From Arthrobacter silvisoli (lineage in GTDB: Bacteria; Actinomycetota; Actinomycetes; Actinomycetales; Micrococcaceae), in assembly GCF_003369445.1 (NCBI RefSeq), contig NZ_QRCU01000028.1, positions 1 to 43,239 of the forward strand: DNA of 43,239 bases, in the 5' to 3' direction. The notes below the pieces were generated by a model. It made no database searches and was not told the DNA's origin. It worked only from the letters and a program-made list of their open reading frames with translations. The translations under genes and the position numbers were made by a program. Positions 1-8,221 of the stretch are shown piece by piece (position 1 is the stretch's first letter; the number at the start of each line of letters is the position of its first letter).

Positions 1-8
1 CTGACCCT

Positions 9-57
9 AAGGACGGACGACGACGGCGGAAGCCTCCCGCCGTCGTCGTCCGTCCTT
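9..57 (-). terminator. Hairpin terminator of the ArsR-SRPBCC operon
   Basis: A perfect 21-bp stem (9-29 with 37-57) with a 7-nt loop lies 6 bp past the stop codon of the leftward SRPBCC gene. The core GACGACGGCGG/CCGCCGTCGTC recurs in other terminators of this window. Confidence 0.8.
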
Positions 58-62
58 GCGCC

Positions 63-560
63 TTAGGCGGGTGAGTATTCGGCCAGGAGGGAGTCGATCT
101 GCCCCGCGGCTTCCTTCATGCCTTCTTCCATGCCCATCTCAAGCATTGTGGTCATCTGTTCTTCGGATTCGAAGGTTGACTGGACGGTCATCCGGGTGCG
201 GCCGCCGAGGTCCTCGAGGGTGACGACGACGTGACCGGCCCCGATTTCCTCGACGGGAGCGCCGTTCTCGTCAGCGAAGCCGTCCTCGAGCTCGAGGCGG
301 TAAGGCCGCTCGATCCTGGTGAAGCGCCACCAGCCACGGGGTTTCTCCCCCTCGGGAGTGGTCATGTAGTAGCCGGCCTCGCCCCCGGGCGTGAATTCGT
401 GCTTGTCGAAGGTGGCCGGGTAGCCGGGAGGGCCCCACCAGCGCTCGAGCTGGCGCGGATCTTCCCAGACCTGCCAGACGCGTTCGACGTCGGCATCGAA
501 CTCCGTGACCAGCGTCAGGCTGAGCGCCTCGGGATTCGTCGTTGTGCTGATGACAGTCAT
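63..560 (-). CDS. SRPBCC (AHSA1/START-like) protein
   Basis: A 165-residue helix-grip protein of the AHSA1 branch of SRPBCC. The family signature VWEDPRQLERWWGPPGYPA lies near residues 31-49, and the C-terminal helix (EEQMTTMLEMGMEEG) closes the pocket. Such proteins bind small hydrophobic ligands; the ligand here is unknown. Its ATG overlaps the stop of the ArsR gene by 4 nt (ATGA, 557-560), and an AGGAGGG ribosome site sits about 8 nt upstream inside the ArsR gene, so the two are translated as a pair. ArsR-SRPBCC pairs are common in actinobacteria; control is inferred to be through the palindrome at 907-926. Family assignment is firm, cellular role is not. Confidence 0.93.
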   Translation of the reverse strand: MTVISTTTNPEALSLTLVTEFDADVERVWQVWEDPRQLERWWGPPGYPATFDKHEFTPGGEAGYYMTTPEGEKPRGWWRFTRIERPYRLELEDGFADENGAPVEEIGAGHVVVTLEDLGGRTRMTVQSTFESEEQMTTMLEMGMEEGMKEAAGQIDSLLAEYSPA

Positions 561-916
561 TGCGGAACCCTCCTGTTGTTTTTCGGTTCTTCTGCGAGGA
601 TGTCTGCGATCCGGGCGGCGCGCTGCCGCCAGATCTCCTCGTATTCATCAAGCAGCCGGCGGACATTCTGCAGTCCTTCGTGATTGCCGCGCACGATCTG
701 CTCCCTTCCGCGCTTCTCCTTGCTGACCAAGGAGGCACGTTCCAGCACCGCCACATGTTTCTGGACGGCGGCAAAGCTCATGGCGTACAACGCAGCAAGG
801 CCCGATACCGAGTACTCCCCCAGCGTCACCCGGCGCACGATGTCCCGGCGGGTGGGATCCGCAAGCGCCTGGAACAGGCGGTCGATCCCGGCATCATCCA
901 ACTGATCTACAACCAT
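557..916 (-). CDS. ArsR-family winged-helix repressor
   Basis: A 119-residue ArsR/SdpR-type regulator. The winged helix runs over about residues 12-80: FQALADPTRRDIVRRV is the classic first helix, SVSGLAALYAMSFAAVQKHV the helix-turn-helix, and RASLVSKEKRGREQIVR the wing. No ArsR-type metal-binding CxC motif is present, so this belongs to the non-metal subgroup that usually accompanies SRPBCC genes. The start codon (914-916) lies inside a perfect 20-bp palindrome, and a TATTCT box ends 8 nt upstream, so the mRNA is probably leaderless and autorepressed. It is the first gene of a two-gene operon with the SRPBCC protein. Confidence 0.93.
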   Translation of the reverse strand: MVVDQLDDAGIDRLFQALADPTRRDIVRRVTLGEYSVSGLAALYAMSFAAVQKHVAVLERASLVSKEKRGREQIVRGNHEGLQNVRRLLDEYEEIWRQRAARIADILAEEPKNNRRVPQ

Positions 917-926
917 TTGGTTGTAG
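907..926. promoter_or_regulatory. ArsR operator palindrome over start codon and -10
   Basis: The sequence CTACAACCATTTGGTTGTAG is a perfect 9-2-9 inverted repeat. It covers the ArsR ATG (914-916) and touches the TATTCT -10 box (925-930 read leftward). A bound dimer would block both RNA polymerase and the mRNA 5' end. The operator role is inferred from position and symmetry. Confidence 0.8.
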
Positions 927-1003
927 AATAGGCCGGTCGCCCGGGAGTGTCAATGGTTCCTGCCGGGCCCGGGATCATGGCCGCCCCGGGCAGCGCCCGG
1001 GAG

Positions 1004-1009
1004 GATAAT
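1004..1009 (+). promoter_or_regulatory. -10 box of the MOSC gene, likely leaderless
   Basis: GATAAT ends 8 nt before the ATG at 1018, which puts the expected transcription start at or next to the start codon. A GGGAGG at 998-1003 is too far (14 nt) for a normal ribosome site. Confidence 0.5.
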
Positions 1010-1017
1010 TTGGTGCC

Positions 1018-1593
1018 ATGAGCTATCGCTACGAAGTGGACGTCGTGCACCTCCTGGTCTCGCCGGAGCACGCCTACTTCGGCCGCGCCAAGGACGGGGC
1101 CGCCGAGGTGCCCGCCACGGACGCCGCGCAGGTGGAGCTGGTGGCCGGCAAGGGCATCGTGGGAGACCGTTTCTTCGGCAAAGCGGCACACATGGACGCG
1201 GCGGTCACGCTCTTCGCCGTCGAGGCTCTGGAGTCCATCGCCGCAGAACTCGACGCCGGCCCCCTCGACCCGTTGTTGACCCGGCGCAACGTCTTCCTGC
1301 GCGGCGCAGAACTGGCGCCCCTGCTCGGCCATGATTTCGCCTTGGAATCCGGCGGAGAAGGCGGAGAACAGGTGCGGCTGCATGCCGGACGGCCAGCCCA
1401 CCCCTGCGCCTGGATGGACAAGATGCTCGCCCCGGGTGCCCACAAGGCGATGCGCGGACGCGGCGGTATCCGCTGCAGGGTGTTGTCCGGCGGCGTCCTG
1501 CAGCGCGGCCCGGCGGTGCTGCTCAGCCCCGTGCCGCTGGACCCGGAACGCGCGGGCGAGGCGACGGTGCTGCGGCCTTCGCGACTACCGTAG
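1018..1593 (+). CDS. MOSC domain-containing protein
   Basis: A 191-residue single-domain MOSC protein, related to the C-terminal domain of molybdenum-cofactor sulfurase and to YiiM-type proteins that carry sulfur or bind Mo cofactor. Visible marks are KGIVGDRFFG (about 45-54), TRRNVFLRGAELA (88-100), and the conserved cysteine C130 in HPCAWMDKM followed by RGRGGIRCRVLSGG. Length is typical for a stand-alone MOSC protein. The ATG at 1018 follows a -10 box by 8 nt with no good ribosome site, so a leaderless mRNA is likely. It converges with the SRPBCC gene at 1615-2046 and shares no operon. Substrate is unknown. Confidence 0.93.
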   Translation: MSYRYEVDVVHLLVSPEHAYFGRAKDGAAEVPATDAAQVELVAGKGIVGDRFFGKAAHMDAAVTLFAVEALESIAAELDAGPLDPLLTRRNVFLRGAELAPLLGHDFALESGGEGGEQVRLHAGRPAHPCAWMDKMLAPGAHKAMRGRGGIRCRVLSGGVLQRGPAVLLSPVPLDPERAGEATVLRPSRLP

Positions 1594-1614
1594 GCCCGCG
1601 GCGGGAGCCGATGC

Positions 1615-2046
1615 CTACGTCCGCTCCGCGATCTCCTTCACGCTCGCCACCAGCTGGTCCCACATCCCTTGGGAGTGCTCCGCCTCTTCGGGGCTGGCGT
1701 TGTTGTCCTGCGAGAGGGTCAGCTTCGTGCCGCCGGCTCCGTCCTCCAGCGTCCAGGTGAGCGTGTGGTAGTTTTCCGGCTTGTCTTCCTGGCCGCTCAG
1801 TGGGCTGAAGTGCGTCATGACCAGCCGGCTCCCAGGCTCGGATTCGAGGATCTCACCCCGGTCCGCGTACTCCTTGCCTTCCCATTCGCCGCGCCAGGTG
1901 ATCGTGCTGCCCGGCGACCAGTCCGTCTCCACAGCGGCTCCGAACATGAATTCCTTGACCGCGGCGGGGTCCGTAAGGACAGCCCAAACCCGGTCCGCCG
2001 GCGCCGCGATGGTGATGTCCGACGTCGCCACATAGTTCCCAGTCAT
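1615..2046 (-). CDS. SRPBCC (START-like) protein
   Basis: A 143-residue SRPBCC protein. Its N-terminus (SDITIAAPADRVWAVLTDPA) and the WSPGSTITWRGEW strand are typical of polyketide-cyclase/AHSA1-like folds. The open frame continues further upstream, but the ATG at 2044-2046 is chosen because the family begins here and a TAGGGT box lies 7 nt before it, suggesting a leaderless mRNA. The upstream extension is compositionally unlike the protein. It stands alone, convergent with the MOSC gene 21 bp away. Ligand unknown. It is a different subgroup from the SRPBCC protein at 63-560. Confidence 0.9.
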   Translation of the reverse strand: MTGNYVATSDITIAAPADRVWAVLTDPAAVKEFMFGAAVETDWSPGSTITWRGEWEGKEYADRGEILESEPGSRLVMTHFSPLSGQEDKPENYHTLTWTLEDGAGGTKLTLSQDNNASPEEAEHSQGMWDQLVASVKEIAERT

Positions 2047-2053
2047 GGCCCCG

Positions 2054-2059
2054 ACCCTA
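2054..2059 (-). promoter_or_regulatory. -10-like box of SRPBCC gene, likely leaderless
   Basis: Read leftward, TAGGGT is followed by 7 nt and then the ATG at 2046. No Shine-Dalgarno sequence is present at the usual distance. Confidence 0.4.
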
Positions 2060-2098
2060 CTCCGCGGCCGCAGGAGCCGTAAGGCCCGGATGTGAGCA

Positions 2099-2120
2099 GG
2101 ATCACCCCTGCTTGTGATCC
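2099..2120. promoter_or_regulatory. Operator-like inverted repeat upstream of SRPBCC gene
   Basis: GGATCAC and GTGATCC form a perfect 7-8-7 inverted repeat about 40 bp upstream of the -10-like box of the leftward SRPBCC gene. It could be an operator for this gene; no adjacent regulator identifies the protein that would bind. Confidence 0.4.
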
Positions 2121-2333
2121 AGTCGATTGAGCCGCCGGTCCGCGGCCGGGCACCATGGAAAAGTTGGCCCGGGTTCCACGCCCAGGCCGATCCCTTCATC
2201 TGCTGGACGCAACGAGGCCAAAGCGGTGGGCTCGCAGAGCCGCCCCGAGGCACCGGGCGTTCATGGATCAGCACCACCCGGCTCCGCACTGGCGCGAGGC
2301 CGGCAACCGAAATTCATGATTGGAAGCCGAACA

Positions 2334-2507
2334 ATGACGTTTGAAACTGCCGAATCCGTCACCCTGAAGATCTGGGACCGCACCGCCGTGCACCACACCC
2401 TCGACGCCCTCGTCAACGAACTCTCGGTCCGCCACGACACCTGCACCAGCAAGATCGCCGTCACCGCCAGCGGCCCCAACACCTTCACCGTTTCGGTTCC
2501 GGCCTAA
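2334..2507 (+). CDS. Small conserved-type hypothetical protein (57 aa)
   Basis: A 57-residue protein, beginning MTFETAESVTLKIWDRT and ending TASGPNTFTVSVPA. The ATG at 2334 is preferred because GGAAG lies 7 nt upstream; another in-frame ATG at 2316 and a longer open frame from 2127 lack such support. The alternating hydrophobic pattern at the C-terminus suggests a small alpha/beta fold; there is no signal peptide or membrane segment. A strong hairpin (2531-2557) follows the stop, so it is a complete monocistronic unit. I do not recognise a named family; function unknown. Confidence 0.7.
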   Translation: MTFETAESVTLKIWDRTAVHHTLDALVNELSVRHDTCTSKIAVTASGPNTFTVSVPA

Positions 2508-2530
2508 GCGCCAAAACCGAAAACGACGCC

Positions 2531-2557
2531 GACGGCGGGAGGTTACCTCCCGCCGTC
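2531..2557. terminator. Bidirectional hairpin terminator
   Basis: A perfect 12-bp stem, GACGGCGGGAGG (2531-2542) and CCTCCCGCCGTC (2546-2557), with a 3-nt loop. It sits between the 57-aa gene and the convergent ABC transporter gene and carries the GACGGCGG core seen in other terminators here. Confidence 0.75.
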
Positions 2558-2587
2558 GCGGTCGTTAAGCGCGGGAACAGGCAGCCG

Positions 2588-4624
2588 CTAGACCTCCGCC
2601 GCCGGGGCCGCGAACTGCGCCTCGTACAGCCGGGCGTAGGCGCCGCCCGCCGTGAGCAGCTCAGTGTGGTTCCCCTGCTCCACGATCTGCCCGGACTCCA
2701 TGACGAGGATGAGGTCGGCGTCGCGGATGGTGGACAGCCGGTGCGCGATGACGAAGCTGGTGCGCTCCGAGCGCAGGGCCCGCATGGCGTTTTGCACCAG
2801 CACCTCGGTGCGGGTGTCCACCGAGCTCGTGGCCTCGTCCAGGATCAGCACCGACGGCCGGGCGAGGAAGGCCCGGGCGATGGTGAGCAGCTGCTTCTCG
2901 CCGGCTGAGATGTTGCCGCCCTCGTCGTCGAGCACGGTGTCGTAGCCTTCCGGGAGGGAGTGCACGAAGCGGTCCACGTACGCGGCCCCGGCGGCTTCCA
3001 TGATGTCTTCCTCGGAGGCGACGGGCCGGCCGTAGGCGATGTTGTCCCGGATGGTGCCGCCGAAGAGCCAGGTGTCCTGCAGCACCATGCCCATCCGCCC
3101 GCGCACATCGTCCCGGCGCATGGTGGCGATGTCCACGCCGTCCAGTGTGATCCGGCCGGCATCGAGCTCGTAGAAGCGCATCATGAGGTTCACCAAGGTG
3201 GTCTTTCCGGCCCCGGTGGGCCCCACGATCGCGATGCTCTGGCCCGGCTCGGCCACCAGGTTCAGGTCCTTGATGAGCGGCTTGTCCGGCGAGTAGGAGA
3301 AGGACACGTTCTCGAACACGAGCCGGCCGCGGGCCGCCGTCGGGGACGCTGCAGGAACAGGATCCGGGGCCTGCTCCTCGGTGTCCAGCAGCTCGAACAC
3401 GCGCTCGGCGGAGGCGACGCCGGACTGCAGCAGGTTCGCCATGGACCCCAGCTGCGCCAGCGGCTGGGTGAACTGCCGGGAGTACTGGATGAACGCCTGG
3501 ACGTCGCCGAGCTGCATGGCTCCCGACGCCACCTGCAAGCCGCCCACCACCGCGATGCCCACGTAGACGAGGTTCCCGATGAAGGTCAGGGCCGGCATGA
3601 TCAGGCCGCTGATGAACTGGGCGCCGAAGCTCGCCGCGAACAGTTCCGCGTTCTTCTCACGGAAGAGCTTCTCCACTTCGCGCTGCCGGCCGAAGACCTT
3701 CACCAGCGCGTGCCCGGTGTAGCTTTCCTCGATCTGCCCGTTGAGCTCGCCGGTGTTCTTCCATTGCGCCACGAACAGCTTCTGCGAGCGCTTCGCGATC
3801 AGCATGGTGGTCACCAGGGTGAGGGGAACCGTGACCATGGTGAGCAGCGCCAGCAGGGGCGAGAGCAGGGTCATCATGAAGATCACGCCCGCCACGGACA
3901 GCAACGACGTGACGGCCTGGCTGATGGACTGCTGCAGGCTCTGCGAAATGTTGTCGACGTCGTTGGTGACCCGGCTGAGCAGTTCGCCGCGTTTCACGGA
4001 ATCGAAGTAGCGCAGCGGCAGCCGGTTGATTTTCGCCTCGATCTCTTCACGCAGCCGGTACACGGTGCGCTGGATGACGCCGTTGAGGATGTACGCCTGC
4101 ATCCAGCCGAACGCCGAGGCCAGCACGTACAGCACCAGCACCCACAGCAGCACCGAGGACAGCGCGGTGAAATCGATGCCCTGGCCCGGCGTCAGCTTCA
4201 TGGGGCCGAGCATGTCCGCCCTTGTGTCCTGGCCGGCGGCCCGCAGCCCCTCGATGAGCTGTTCCTTGCTTGTCCCGGCGGGCAGTTGCTTGGACACGAC
4301 GCCGGCAAAGATCAGGTTGGTCCCTTCGCCCAACAGCCGCGGCCCGATCACCTGCAGCGCGACGCTCGCCACGGACAGGACCAGCACCAACACCAGCCAC
4401 AAGCGCTCCGGCCGCAGGGTGCCGAGGAGCCGTTTTGCCGAGGGCAGGAAGTTCAGGGCCTTCTCCGCCGGGATGTTCATACCGGCGAACGGGCCGCCGC
4501 GTCCCGGCCCCATCGGCGGCCGCTGCGGCCGGCCGACGCCCGCATTGTCCGTTGCGGATTGCCCTGAGCCCGATTGCCCGACGGCGGCGGGCCGGGTTCC
4601 GCGGGTTCCGCCTGCGCCGCTCAT
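2588..4624 (-). CDS. ABC exporter subunit with canonical ATP-site residues and variant signature (678 aa)
   Basis: One half of a type IV (exporter) heterodimeric ABC transporter in the inner membrane. An unusual Gly/Pro/Ser-rich N-terminal tail (about residues 1-60) precedes six membrane helices (about 80-400) and the ATPase domain. Walker A is GPTGAGKTT (about 467-475), Walker B VLILDEATSSVD with the catalytic Glu, and the H-loop VIAHRLSTI. Its signature motif is ISAGEKQ rather than LSGGQ. The start at 4622-4624 is chosen because it overlaps the stop of the partner gene (ATGA, 4621-4624) and begins MSGAGGTRG; the frame stays open further upstream only inside the partner gene. Substrate unknown; multidrug or lipid export is typical. 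Confidence 0.94.
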   Translation of the reverse strand: MSGAGGTRGTRPAAVGQSGSGQSATDNAGVGRPQRPPMGPGRGGPFAGMNIPAEKALNFLPSAKRLLGTLRPERLWLVLVLVLSVASVALQVIGPRLLGEGTNLIFAGVVSKQLPAGTSKEQLIEGLRAAGQDTRADMLGPMKLTPGQGIDFTALSSVLLWVLVLYVLASAFGWMQAYILNGVIQRTVYRLREEIEAKINRLPLRYFDSVKRGELLSRVTNDVDNISQSLQQSISQAVTSLLSVAGVIFMMTLLSPLLALLTMVTVPLTLVTTMLIAKRSQKLFVAQWKNTGELNGQIEESYTGHALVKVFGRQREVEKLFREKNAELFAASFGAQFISGLIMPALTFIGNLVYVGIAVVGGLQVASGAMQLGDVQAFIQYSRQFTQPLAQLGSMANLLQSGVASAERVFELLDTEEQAPDPVPAASPTAARGRLVFENVSFSYSPDKPLIKDLNLVAEPGQSIAIVGPTGAGKTTLVNLMMRFYELDAGRITLDGVDIATMRRDDVRGRMGMVLQDTWLFGGTIRDNIAYGRPVASEEDIMEAAGAAYVDRFVHSLPEGYDTVLDDEGGNISAGEKQLLTIARAFLARPSVLILDEATSSVDTRTEVLVQNAMRALRSERTSFVIAHRLSTIRDADLILVMESGQIVEQGNHTELLTAGGAYARLYEAQFAAPAAEV

Positions 4625-6354
4625 GCCGCTTCCTCCGCCGAGAGCTGGGAGGAGACGATCTCGCGGTACGTTTCGGACGTCTCCATGAGCGAGTGGTGGG
4701 TGCCGCGCCCGACGATCCTGCCGTCGTCGAGCACCAGGATCTGCTCGGCGTCGATGATGCTGGAGACGCGCTGGGCGACGATCACGAGGGTGGCGCCGGC
4801 GGTGCTGCGCTTGAGTGCCTGGCGGAGCCGGGCATCGGTGGCGGTGTCCAGGGACGAGAAGGAGTCGTCGAAGATGTAGAGCCCCGGCTGTTTCACCAGT
4901 GCCCGGGCGATCGCGAGGCGCTGCCGCTGCCCCCCGGACAGGTTGGTGCCGCCCTGCGAGACCGGCGCGTCCAGGCCGCCGTCCAACTCCTCGACGAAGT
5001 CGCGGGCCTGGGCGATGGCGAGCGCAGCCCACAGCTCGTCCTCGTCGGCGTCGGGCTTCCCGTAAAGCAGGTTGCTGCGCACGGTGCCGGAGAACAGGTA
5101 GGGCTTCTGCGGCACCAGGCCGATGTGGCCCCACAGGAGGTCCGGATGCAGTTCGCGGACGTCGACGCCGTCCAGGCGCACCGAGCCGCTGCCGGCGTCG
5201 AACAGGCGGGGCAGCAGGTTCACGAGGGTGGTCTTGCCGGAACCGGTGCTGCCGATGATCGCTGTGGTCTGCCCGGCACGGGCGGTGAAGCTGATGCCCT
5301 CCAGCACCGGCTGCTCGGCACCCGGGTAGGCGAATCCGACGTCGACGAGCTCCAGTTCACCGCGGCCGGCGCTGCTGAGCACGGGGTCCAGCGGAGGCCG
5401 CACGCTCGACTCGGTCCGCAGCACTTCCCCGATCCGGTCCGCGGACACGGCGGCGCGCGGGATCATCACGGCCATGAACGTGGCCATCATGACGGACATC
5501 AGGATCTGCATCAGGTAGCTCAGGAACGCGATGAGGGTGCCCACCTGCATGGAGCCGTCCTCAATCCGGAAGGCGCCGAACCAGATCACGGCCACGCTGG
5601 AGACGTTCAGGACGAGGATCACTACAGGGAACATGAGGGCCATGAGCCGGCCGGCCCGCAGGGCCATCTCGGTGACGTCGGAGTTCGCGGCGGCGAAGCG
5701 TTCGGTCTCCATGCCTTCGCGGACGAAGGCCCGCACCACGCGGATGCCGGCCAGCTGTTCACGCAGCACGCGGTTGACGGTGTCGATCCGGGTCTGCATC
5801 TTGCGGAACAGCGGCACCATCCGCGAGACGATCAGCCCCACCGCGGTCAGCAGCACAGGGACGGCGACGGCGATGAGCCAGGACAGCTGGGCGTCCTGCC
5901 TGATCGCCATGACCACGCCGCCGATGCTGAGGATCGGGGCCGCCACCAGGAGCGTGCACGTCATGAGGACCAGTTGCTGGACTTGCTGGACGTCGTTGGT
6001 GGTCCGGGTGATGAGCGACGGGGCCCCGAAATACGCCACTTCCTGCTCCGAGAACTCCCCCACCCGGGCGAAGGCGGCGTCGCGCAGGTCCCGGCCGAGC
6101 GACATGGCCGCCTTGGCCCCGAAGTACACGGCGGTGACCGAGCACCCGATCTGCAGCAGCGTGATGAGCAGCATCCAGCTGCCGGTGCCAAGGATGTAGC
6201 CGGTGTCTCCCTTGGCCACACCCTCGTCGATGATGTCGGCGTTGAGGGTGGGCAGGTAGAGGGAGGCGATCGACTGGGCCAGCTGGAAGACGACGACCGC
6301 GACCAGCAGCCGTTGATGCGGCCGCAGGAATTGAACAAGGAGCTTCCAGAGCAT
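4621..6354 (-). CDS. ABC exporter subunit with degenerate ATP site (577 aa)
   Basis: The partner half-transporter: six membrane helices in about residues 15-310 and an ATPase domain after about 335. Walker A GSTGSGKTT (about 366) and signature NLSGGQRQR (about 467) are normal, but Walker B reads LYIFDDSFSSLD, with Asp where the catalytic Glu should be, and the H-loop reads VIVAQRVSS, with Gln for His. This is the pattern of TM287/288, LmrCD and BmrCD, in which the degenerate site pairs with the variant signature of the other subunit. A TAAACT -10-like box (6388-6393 read leftward) lies about 33 nt upstream of the ATG. First gene of the two-gene exporter operon; substrate unknown. Confidence 0.95.
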   Translation of the reverse strand: MLWKLLVQFLRPHQRLLVAVVVFQLAQSIASLYLPTLNADIIDEGVAKGDTGYILGTGSWMLLITLLQIGCSVTAVYFGAKAAMSLGRDLRDAAFARVGEFSEQEVAYFGAPSLITRTTNDVQQVQQLVLMTCTLLVAAPILSIGGVVMAIRQDAQLSWLIAVAVPVLLTAVGLIVSRMVPLFRKMQTRIDTVNRVLREQLAGIRVVRAFVREGMETERFAAANSDVTEMALRAGRLMALMFPVVILVLNVSSVAVIWFGAFRIEDGSMQVGTLIAFLSYLMQILMSVMMATFMAVMIPRAAVSADRIGEVLRTESSVRPPLDPVLSSAGRGELELVDVGFAYPGAEQPVLEGISFTARAGQTTAIIGSTGSGKTTLVNLLPRLFDAGSGSVRLDGVDVRELHPDLLWGHIGLVPQKPYLFSGTVRSNLLYGKPDADEDELWAALAIAQARDFVEELDGGLDAPVSQGGTNLSGGQRQRLAIARALVKQPGLYIFDDSFSSLDTATDARLRQALKRSTAGATLVIVAQRVSSIIDAEQILVLDDGRIVGRGTHHSLMETSETYREIVSSQLSAEEAA

Positions 6355-6413
6355 AAGAACCGCCCGTCCGTGAGTGCTTCGAAGGACAGTTTACGACTGG
6401 TTGCTGAGGGCAA

Positions 6414-8201
6414 CTAGGGGGTCTTTGGAAGCGTCCCGTCCTCGTATCCGGTGACGCCCGCAAGGTCCCGGCCGGCGATATAGCCGAAGGTCAGGGCCGG
6501 GCCCAGGTTGATGCCGCCGGCCGGGTAGTGGCCGCCCATCACGCTGGCCTGGTCGTTCCCGGCAGCGTAGAGGCCCGGAATGGGCTCGCCGTCCCCGTTC
6601 AGGACCCTGCTGCGGCCGTCGGTGTCCAGTCCGGCGAAGGTGCCAAAGCTTCCGGGAACCACCCGCACGGCGTAGAACGGCCCCTTGTCGATCGGCCCCA
6701 GGGACGGGTTCGGGGTGTTGGACGGGTCCCCGCCATAGCGATTGAACGGCGTCCCGCCGCGGCCGAAATCGGGGTCGACGCCGGCCCGTGCATGGGCGTT
6801 GAACCGCTCCACGGTCTCCCGCAGCCCAGCCGGATCAATGCCGCACTTCCCGGCCAGTTCCTCCAGGGTGCGCCCTTTTTTCAGGTACCCGGAGCGGAGG
6901 TACGGGAACAGCGGAACCGGCAGGGGCTTGGCCATGCCCAGCGGGAAGCGGCGGACGAACCGGCTGTCCGCGATCTGCCAGGACTCCACGGTTTCACCCT
7001 CGGGGGTCGCGGCGAGGAGCCCTTCGACGTAGTCGTAGTAGCCGTTGGCCTCGTTGACGAACCGCTTTCCGTCCGAGCGGACGCCGATGCTGCCCGGTTT
7101 GGCCCGGTCCATGATGTGCGGGAACACCCCGGTCCGGCCGTTCCGGTACGGCACCAGGGAGACCGGGCACCACGCGGCCGGCGACTTGACCGCCGTCGTG
7201 AAACGGCCGCCCACCGCCTGCGCCAGGGTGATGCCGTCGCCGCTGGCTTCCCGCGGCGCGAGCGTCCAGTGCTCGCGGCCTGTGGGCGTCCCGGGGAACA
7301 GCTCCCGGCGGCGCCGGACGTCGTGGGGGAACCCGCCCGCCGCGAGTACGACGCCGCGGCCCGCGTTGATCTGCAGCTCGCCTTCGGGGGTCTCGACGAC
7401 GGCGCCGGTCACCCGGCCGTCCTCGTCGCTCAGCAGCCGGCGGGCCGGCGTGGAGACGCGGATGTCAACGCCGAGGTCATCGGCGGATTTCAGCAGCCGG
7501 CCGGTCAGGGCGGTTCCGTTGACCAGTTGCATGTTCCTGCGGTGCGTGACGAGATCGAAGAGGTGCCAGCCGAAGCGCCAGCCTGCATGGAAGATTCCCC
7601 GCAGATTGCCCCGCGACGCCGAGAGGAACTTGGACAGGTCCGGACCGGCCATGATGCCCATGCCCAGGAAGGACGTTTCGTACAGCTGGTGGCGCATCCT
7701 GGCCCGGAGCTGCGGCTTGATGTTCCGTGCGTTGAAGGGTTTGGGACCCACGGAACGGTTGCCGGTCCCAGCACCGGGGACGTTGCCGTAGATGTCGTTG
7801 ATCCTGCTGCCGGGGACAAACTGCAGGGACGTCTTGTGGTGGAAGAAGCCCACCATGTGCGGGACGGCTTCCAGGAACGCGTCCACTCTCTCCGGCCGGT
7901 AGTCCTCCCCCAGCACCTGCCTGAGGTAGCCGCGGACGGTGTCCGTGCTTTCGTCCACCCCGGCGGCGCGGGCCAGCGGATTGCCCGGGGTCCAGGCCCA
8001 GCCCCCGGACCAGGAGGTCGCGCCGCCGCAGACCGGAGCTTTCTCCACCACGATGACCTTGAGTCCGTGGTACGCAGCCGTCACGGCAGCGGCGAGTCCG
8101 CCGGCCCCGGATCCGACCACGAGGACGTCGCAGCCGACGGCGGGGAGGGGCCCGGCGGCCGTGCCGCTTGGCGCGGCGGAGGTTTCGGCGGGTGCTTTCA
8201 T
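6414..8201 (-). CDS. KstD/fumarate-reductase-like FAD-dependent oxidoreductase
   Basis: A 595-residue flavoprotein of the FAD_binding_2 family (3-ketosteroid-1-dehydrogenase, fumarate reductase and urocanate reductase relatives). The dinucleotide fold is CDVLVVGSGAGGLAAAV followed by VVEKAPVCGGATSWSGG; RFVNEANGYYDYV and the C-terminal GLYAAGNDQASVMGGHYPAG are typical, and the tyrosine in HYPAG matches the position of the KstD active-site Tyr. Such enzymes desaturate cyclic ketones or reduce enoates. ATG 8201 is preferred over 8213 because GGAGAA lies just before it. Last gene of the leftward catabolic operon; a paralogue lies at 18044-19669. Substrate is not deducible. Confidence 0.93.
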   Translation of the reverse strand: MKAPAETSAAPSGTAAGPLPAVGCDVLVVGSGAGGLAAAVTAAYHGLKVIVVEKAPVCGGATSWSGGWAWTPGNPLARAAGVDESTDTVRGYLRQVLGEDYRPERVDAFLEAVPHMVGFFHHKTSLQFVPGSRINDIYGNVPGAGTGNRSVGPKPFNARNIKPQLRARMRHQLYETSFLGMGIMAGPDLSKFLSASRGNLRGIFHAGWRFGWHLFDLVTHRRNMQLVNGTALTGRLLKSADDLGVDIRVSTPARRLLSDEDGRVTGAVVETPEGELQINAGRGVVLAAGGFPHDVRRRRELFPGTPTGREHWTLAPREASGDGITLAQAVGGRFTTAVKSPAAWCPVSLVPYRNGRTGVFPHIMDRAKPGSIGVRSDGKRFVNEANGYYDYVEGLLAATPEGETVESWQIADSRFVRRFPLGMAKPLPVPLFPYLRSGYLKKGRTLEELAGKCGIDPAGLRETVERFNAHARAGVDPDFGRGGTPFNRYGGDPSNTPNPSLGPIDKGPFYAVRVVPGSFGTFAGLDTDGRSRVLNGDGEPIPGLYAAGNDQASVMGGHYPAGGINLGPALTFGYIAGRDLAGVTGYEDGTLPKTP

Positions 8202-8221
8202 GTGGTTCTCCATGCTGGTGT

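Noticed and set aside
2960..6417. Long open frames (535 and 715 codons) on the plus strand across the ABC exporter genes
   Set aside because: They are antisense to two genes with full ABC motifs; their His/Arg/Gln-rich translations have no domain. High GC3 creates such frames.
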